A DNA stretch of 8,999 nt from Christensenella sp. UBA941 (lineage in GTDB: Bacteria; Bacillota; Clostridia; Christensenellales; UBA941), in contig DBDD01000279.1 of the NCBI GenBank assembly GCA_002293365.1, positions 1 to 8,999 on the forward strand, read 5' to 3'. Under the pieces are notes generated by a model. It ran no database searches. It was not told the DNA's origin and worked only from the letters and a program-made list of their open reading frames with translations. This document shows, piece after piece, positions 5,667-8,999 of this stretch. Position numbers and translations under genes: made by a program. The number at the start of each line of letters is the position of its first letter. Within the stretch, counting starts at the first letter, position 1.

Positions 5667-7970
5667 TCACCCGCACTTGCTATAGCCGCAGCCCCGGCAT
5701 ATAACGCAGCCGCCCTCGTGATCCATTCGCTGGCCGCACTCGGGACACTCGCCGTTCTTGCGCGCTTGCGGGCTGGGCGGCAAATGTTCGGGATCAGGCG
5801 TCTGGTATCCGATATCCGGCTCCATGTCCACGGTGTCCGGCTCTCTGTCTCCGTTATCTGGCGCGGCGTCTCCTTTTTGCAGCCGTACAACTTTTTCGAG
5901 CACGCGCCCGATAGCGTCCGGACAGGAGAGCACCTTGATGTCCTTATTGCCGCCCCTTTGGCGCAGCGTCGAATGGCAGCGGATACCCTTGAGCTGTCCC
6001 GCCAGCGTCTCGACGTCCATACCGGAGCGCAGCGCCGTCGAAATAAGGCGGCTCGTCGCTTCGCTCTGGCTTGGGCAGCCGCCCGCGCGGCCCAGGTTTG
6101 TAAACACCTCGCAAACGCCATCGTCGTCGTAGTTCACCGTTATGTAGAGGTTTCCGCAGCCGATCTTCACCTTTTCCGTTATGCCGCGCGTCGTCTCCGG
6201 GCGCGGGCGCGGCGTTATCTTTTCGGGCTTGGCTTCGCCCTGGGCCTCTCCGGCGGCTTTATCGCCGATATTGAGCACCTGTTCCGACCTTGAGCCGTCG
6301 CGGTAGATCGTAACGCCCTTGCAGCCGAGCTCGAACGCGAGCAAAAATACCTTCGCTACGTCCGCGCGCGTAGCTTCATTTGGGAAGTTAACTGTTTTTG
6401 AGACAGCGTTATCGGTATGCGCCTGAAAAGCCGCCTGCATGCGGATATGGTATTCTGGCGAGATATCGTGCGCCGTAGCGAATACGCGCCTAACGTCCGC
6501 CGGTATCTCTTCGATATGGGCGATTGTGCCGCTTTTCGCGATTTTTCGCATTAGCTCCGCCGAATAAAAGCCGCGCGCTTTCGCGACGCGCTCGAAGTAG
6601 GGGTGTACCTCGGGCAGTTCGTCGTTGTCCATGACATTGCGCACAAAGGACACGGCGAACAGCGGCTCCACGCCGCTCGAAGCGCCGCAGATGATGCTGA
6701 TCGTGCCCGTCGGGGCTATGGTCGTAACCGTCGCGTTTCTTATAGGCGCGCCGTCCTTAAGCGTAGACGCTTCAAACGCGGGGAAAGCGCCTCGTATAGC
6801 GGCCAACTCCCGTGAGGCCCGCTTTGCCCTCGCCTGGATGAATTCCATTACGTTTTCGGCGAGAGAGAGCGCGCCCTGGCTATTGTATGGTATGCCGAGC
6901 TTGAAGAGCATGTCCGCAAAGCCCATAACGCCCAGGCCCACTTTGCGCGTCTTGCGCGTCGATTCGCCGATTTCGGGCAGCGGGTACTGGTTTACTTCGA
7001 TTACGTTGTCCAAAAAATGTACGGCGGTATCCACTACGCCCGCGAGCTTGCCGTAGTCGAGCTCGTAGCCGCCGTCCGCCGTTTCGCTGAGCATCAGATC
7101 GAGATTGATCGAGCCGAGATTACAGCTTTCGTACGGCAAAAGCGGCTGCTCCCCGCAAGGGTTCGTCGCTTCGATTTCGCCGAGCTCGGGCGTGACGGAA
7201 TCGCGGTTCAGCCTATCTAAGAAAACGATACCCGGTTCGCCGTTTTGCCAAGCGCCCTCGACGAGCTCGGCGAATACGCGGCGCGCGGACAGCATGGAAA
7301 CGCACGAGTTCGTATACGGATCGATAAGCTCGTAGTCCAAATTTGCCCCGACGGCTTGCATGAAAGCCTCCGTTAGGCCGATAGAGATATTGAAGTTCGT
7401 TATATCGCCGTTATCGCTCTTGGCGCGGATGAAGGCGAGAATATCCGGATGGTCTACGCGCAAAATGCCCATATTCGCGCCGCGTCTTGTTCCGCCTTGT
7501 TTTACGGCTTCCGTCGCCGCGTTGAATACGCGCATAAAGCTTATCGGCCCCGACGCCACGCCGCCCGTGGAACGTACGGACGCGCCGGCCGGGCGCAAGC
7601 GCGAAAAGCTGAAGCCCGTACCGCCGCCGGATTTATGTATGAGCGCCGCGTTTTTCACGGCGTCGAAAATTTCTTCCATAGAATCGCCGACAGGAAGCAC
7701 GAAGCATGCCGAAAGCTGTCCAAGCGGGCGTCCGGCGTTCATGAGCGTCGGCGAGTTCGGCATGAACAGGCGCTGAGTCATCGCGTCGTAGAACTCTTGC
7801 TCTACGGCGGCTATATCGGCGTTTTGGTCGAAGGCAAGATCCGCCGCCGCGATAGCCTTTGCGACGCGCCGGAAAAGATCCTCCGGCGTCTCTAGGAGTT
7901 CGCCCGTTTCGCCCTTGGCCAGGTACCTGCGTTCAAGGACTTTGAGCGCGTTGTCGGAAAAAGAAAGCAT
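5667..7970 (-). CDS. nrdJ: Adenosylcobalamin-dependent (class II) ribonucleoside-diphosphate reductase
   Basis: A 767-residue cytoplasmic enzyme reducing ribonucleotides to deoxyribonucleotides with a cobalamin-generated thiyl radical. Key residues are present: Cys89 in LSACFVLP (redox cysteine), Asn270, Cys272 and Glu274 in TNPCGEQPL (Cys272 as thiyl radical), and Cys283 in ESCNLGSINL (redox partner, with the usual spacing of 11). HKSGGGTGFSFSRLRP (112-127) and APTGTISIICGASSGVEP (419-436) are core nucleotide-binding blocks. After about residue 595 comes the C-terminal domain typical of NrdJ, then a Pro/Asp-rich linker (703-735), and a cysteine-rich tail with Cys742, 745, 755, 758, 761 and 766. 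The tail is expected to relay reducing equivalents or bind zinc. There is no intein or gap. The start has AAAGGA six bases upstream (7977-7982). NrdR-like boxes precede it. Confidence 0.95.
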   Translation of the reverse strand: MLSFSDNALKVLERRYLAKGETGELLETPEDLFRRVAKAIAAADLAFDQNADIAAVEQEFYDAMTQRLFMPNSPTLMNAGRPLGQLSACFVLPVGDSMEEIFDAVKNAALIHKSGGGTGFSFSRLRPAGASVRSTGGVASGPISFMRVFNAATEAVKQGGTRRGANMGILRVDHPDILAFIRAKSDNGDITNFNISIGLTEAFMQAVGANLDYELIDPYTNSCVSMLSARRVFAELVEGAWQNGEPGIVFLDRLNRDSVTPELGEIEATNPCGEQPLLPYESCNLGSINLDLMLSETADGGYELDYGKLAGVVDTAVHFLDNVIEVNQYPLPEIGESTRKTRKVGLGVMGFADMLFKLGIPYNSQGALSLAENVMEFIQARAKRASRELAAIRGAFPAFEASTLKDGAPIRNATVTTIAPTGTISIICGASSGVEPLFAVSFVRNVMDNDELPEVHPYFERVAKARGFYSAELMRKIAKSGTIAHIEEIPADVRRVFATAHDISPEYHIRMQAAFQAHTDNAVSKTVNFPNEATRADVAKVFLLAFELGCKGVTIYRDGSRSEQVLNIGDKAAGEAQGEAKPEKITPRPRPETTRGITEKVKIGCGNLYITVNYDDDGVCEVFTNLGRAGGCPSQSEATSRLISTALRSGMDVETLAGQLKGIRCHSTLRQRGGNKDIKVLSCPDAIGRVLEKVVRLQKGDAAPDNGDREPDTVDMEPDIGYQTPDPEHLPPSPQARKNGECPECGQRMDHEGGCVICRGCGYSKCG

Positions 7971-7999
7971 ATTGAATCCTTTCGATAAAATGCAATATT

Positions 8000-8015
8000 T
8001 TGCAATATATAGGGT
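8000..8015. promoter_or_regulatory. NrdR box, downstream copy
   Basis: TTGCAATATATAGGGT matches the core of the NrdR consensus (acaCwAtATaTwgtgt), with CAATATATAG intact and weaker outer bases. It sits 16 bp from the second box, so the two centres are 32 bp apart, about three helical turns, as is usual for NrdR box pairs. It falls in the predicted 5' leader of nrdJ. Confidence 0.65.
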
Positions 8016-8031
8016 GTGCTAGTCTTGGATG

Positions 8032-8047
8032 ACACAATATATTGTAG
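8032..8047. promoter_or_regulatory. NrdR box, copy on the nrdJ -10 element
   Basis: ACACAATATATTGTAG is a near-perfect NrdR box and overlaps the -10 hexamer of the predicted nrdJ promoter (8041-8046). NrdR is an ATP/dATP-sensing repressor of ribonucleotide reductase genes, so occupancy here would block RNA polymerase. The nrdR gene itself is not in the window. Confidence 0.8.
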
Positions 8048-8070
8048 GGCTGTGTACATGTGATTGTCAA
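8041..8070 (-). promoter_or_regulatory. Promoter of nrdJ
   Basis: On the minus strand a consensus TTGACA (8070-8065) is followed after 18 bp by TACAAT (8046-8041). Transcription would begin near 8034 and give a leader of about 65 bases carrying the downstream NrdR box. No other good promoter was seen between this site and the nrdJ start. Confidence 0.75.
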
Positions 8071-8179
8071 GGCGCTTTTTGTGAACAATGCTTTAACGAT
8101 GGCTATTCATGAAATAAATCGATATAAGCTTGTATAGCAGCGCGGGCGTTTGACAGCCAAACGAAATAAAAAACCTCGC
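8071..8179. other. Gene-free AT-rich stretch
   Basis: Together with the flanking signals this forms the 310-base gap between nrdJ and the transposase. I see no ORF with an SD here. A small hairpin, CGTTTG (8147-8152) with CAAACG (8158-8163) and an ACAGC loop, precedes the terminator. A weak plus-strand promoter-like pair, TTGTGA (8079-8084) with TATTCA (8104-8109), has 19-bp spacing and is not convincing. Confidence 0.4.
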
Positions 8180-8205
8180 AAGCCGCATGGCGGCTTTATT
8201 TTTTT
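8180..8205 (+). terminator. Rho-independent terminator upstream of the transposase
   Basis: AAGCCGC (8180-8186) pairs with GCGGCTT (8190-8196) around an ATG loop, and the plus strand continues TATTTTTTT (8197-8205). On the minus strand the hairpin is followed by GCGAGG and then TTTTTTATTT, so weaker termination in that direction is possible. No plus-strand gene ends just upstream. It may shield the transposase from outside transcription or end an unseen short RNA. Confidence 0.8.
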
Positions 8206-8232
8206 GTCAAGAAAATAATTTTACTATATAGT
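8204..8232 (+). promoter_or_regulatory. Candidate promoter of the transposase
   Basis: TTGTCA (8204-8209) and TATAGT (8227-8232) are separated by 17 bp. A second candidate just downstream is the extended -10 TGATATAAT (8249-8257), but it would start transcription almost on the SD. The first overlaps the end of the terminator T-tract. Confidence 0.55.
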
Positions 8233-8280
8233 ATTATTGCGTATTATGTGATATAATATCCCTTAGGAGGTGGTTATGTC

Positions 8281-8999
8281 ATGCGCGTCACAACATCGAA
8301 GTCCAAAAACTCCGAATCTTTCTATATCGCAAAATCCTATATGAATGCCAGTGGAAAAAGCACTTCAATGAATATTCGCAAGCTCGGCACGTTAAAGGAG
8401 CTTTCAGAAAGACTCGGTACAGATAGGGACGGAGTAATTGCATGGGCTAAAGAGCAGGCGAGGCTAGAGACCGATAAGTACAAGAAGGAAAACGAAGCCC
8501 AAACGGTGCTGATTCCGTTTCACGCAGATAAGCAGTTGGAATATGGCAAGCCGAAGGCTTACAAAGGAGGATACCTTTTTCTCCAGTCCGTTTATTACGG
8601 GCTTAAGCTCGATCAAACTTGCCGAAAAATCAAAGAGAAGCATGAATTCGAGTACGATCTGAACGCAATACTATCAGACCTCGTCTACACGCGGATACTG
8701 GAGCCCCAAAGCAAACGCTCGTCCTTCCAAACCGCCAAGAAATTTCTGGAACCGCCGTCATATGAACTCCATGATATTTACCGCGCTCTTAGCGTTATTG
8801 CAAGCGAGTGCGACCACATACAAGCGGAGGCGTTCAAAAACAGCAGGCTATGCCTAAAGCGGAACGAGAGCATACTCTATTACGACTGCACCAATTATTA
8901 CTTTGAAATAGAGCAGGAGGAAGGCGATAAAAGATACGGCAAAGGCAAGGAGCACCGTCCGAACCCAATCGTACAGATGGGCTTGTTTACGGACGGGGA
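8281..8999 (+). CDS. IS1634-like (IS4 superfamily) DDE transposase, N-terminal part (3' end outside window)
   Basis: The frame is open from ATG 8281 to the window end, 239 residues. The N-terminus MRVTTSKSKNSESFYIAKSY with a following RKLGTLKELSERLG segment, and IAWAKEQAR, match the start of IS1634-family transposases. YYDCTNYYFE carries the first catalytic aspartate (Asp202), and RPNPIVQMGLFTDG follows as expected. The second Asp and the Glu lie beyond the window. AGGAGGTG (8265-8272) is a near-perfect SD. An ATG at 8276 is too close to it and leads to a short out-of-frame ORF, so 8281 is preferred. Codon use (more AAG, AGG and AAA, fewer GCG and CGC) differs from the preceding genes, which fits mobile DNA. 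The terminal inverted repeats and the right end cannot be seen. Confidence 0.85.
   Translation, partial: MRVTTSKSKNSESFYIAKSYMNASGKSTSMNIRKLGTLKELSERLGTDRDGVIAWAKEQARLETDKYKKENEAQTVLIPFHADKQLEYGKPKAYKGGYLFLQSVYYGLKLDQTCRKIKEKHEFEYDLNAILSDLVYTRILEPQSKRSSFQTAKKFLEPPSYELHDIYRALSVIASECDHIQAEAFKNSRLCLKRNESILYYDCTNYYFEIEQEEGDKRYGKGKEHRPNPIVQMGLFTDG
8281..8999 (+). mobile_element. Insertion sequence, IS1634-like, left part
   Basis: The transposase identity marks an insertion sequence extending past the window. Its left terminus must lie upstream of 8281, probably between about 8071 and 8280, but without the right end the inverted repeat and target duplication cannot be defined. It has inserted upstream of nrdJ, reading away from it, and leaves the nrdJ promoter and NrdR boxes intact. 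Confidence 0.6.

Noticed and set aside
5718..6293. 191-codon plus-strand ORF within nrdJ
   Set aside because: Arg/Ala-rich translation antisense to a well-conserved nrdJ frame, with no motif and no SD.
8064..8211. Direct repeat TTGTCAAG at 8064-8071 and 8204-8211
   Set aside because: Eight matching bases in this much AT-rich sequence can occur by chance, and the first copy is part of the nrdJ -35 region; not good evidence for a target duplication.
1..8999. CRISPR array, tRNA or rRNA genes
   Set aside because: No regularly spaced direct repeats, tRNA-like cloverleaf or rRNA-like stretch was seen on either strand.

Overview
The window looks like chromosomal DNA from an anaerobic member of the Bacillota (Clostridia-like), with fairly GC-rich genes separated by short AT-rich gaps. 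This rests on a TepA-type ClpP-fold protein, an adenosylcobalamin-dependent (class II) ribonucleotide reductase under NrdR-type boxes, strong Gram-positive style Shine-Dalgarno sequences, and an IS1634-like transposase. The taxon is inferred from family content; no rRNA or other marker gene is present.

Layout. Positions 1-2346 (+) are the end of a surface-glycan operon: the C-terminus of a GT4-type glycosyltransferase, a GDP-mannose 4,6-dehydratase (gmd), and a reductase that best fits GDP-4-keto-6-deoxy-D-mannose reductase (rmd). The two dehydrogenase-fold enzymes together would convert GDP-mannose to GDP-D-rhamnose. Converging on this operon, with an 8-bp tail-to-tail overlap, is a minus-strand pair (3899-2339): an HPP-family membrane protein and a methyltransferase-like protein. 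The SD of the second gene abuts the stop codon of the first, so they are probably translationally coupled. Diverging from that pair is a Uma2/DUF820 protein (4005-4553) with a good promoter, then tepA (4645-5352), whose leader can fold over the edge of its ribosome binding site. Between tepA and the next genes lies an 82-bp element made of nested inverted repeats (5354-5435). A 47-residue conserved-looking small protein (5459-5602) and a 17-bp perfect hairpin (5617-5653) follow.

Positions 5667-7970 (-) encode a full-length class II ribonucleotide reductase (nrdJ). Its promoter carries two NrdR-like boxes 16 bp apart, one on the -10 element, which indicates NrdR repression. Positions 8071-8280 have no gene but hold a rho-independent terminator and promoter elements for the transposase that starts at 8281 and runs off the window.

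No clearly new multi-gene system is evident. The points most worth a second look are the 82-bp nested palindrome element, the tepA leader hairpin, the methyltransferase with no recognisable SAM-binding glycine motif beside an HPP membrane protein, the small ORF, and the terminator with no obvious client gene.
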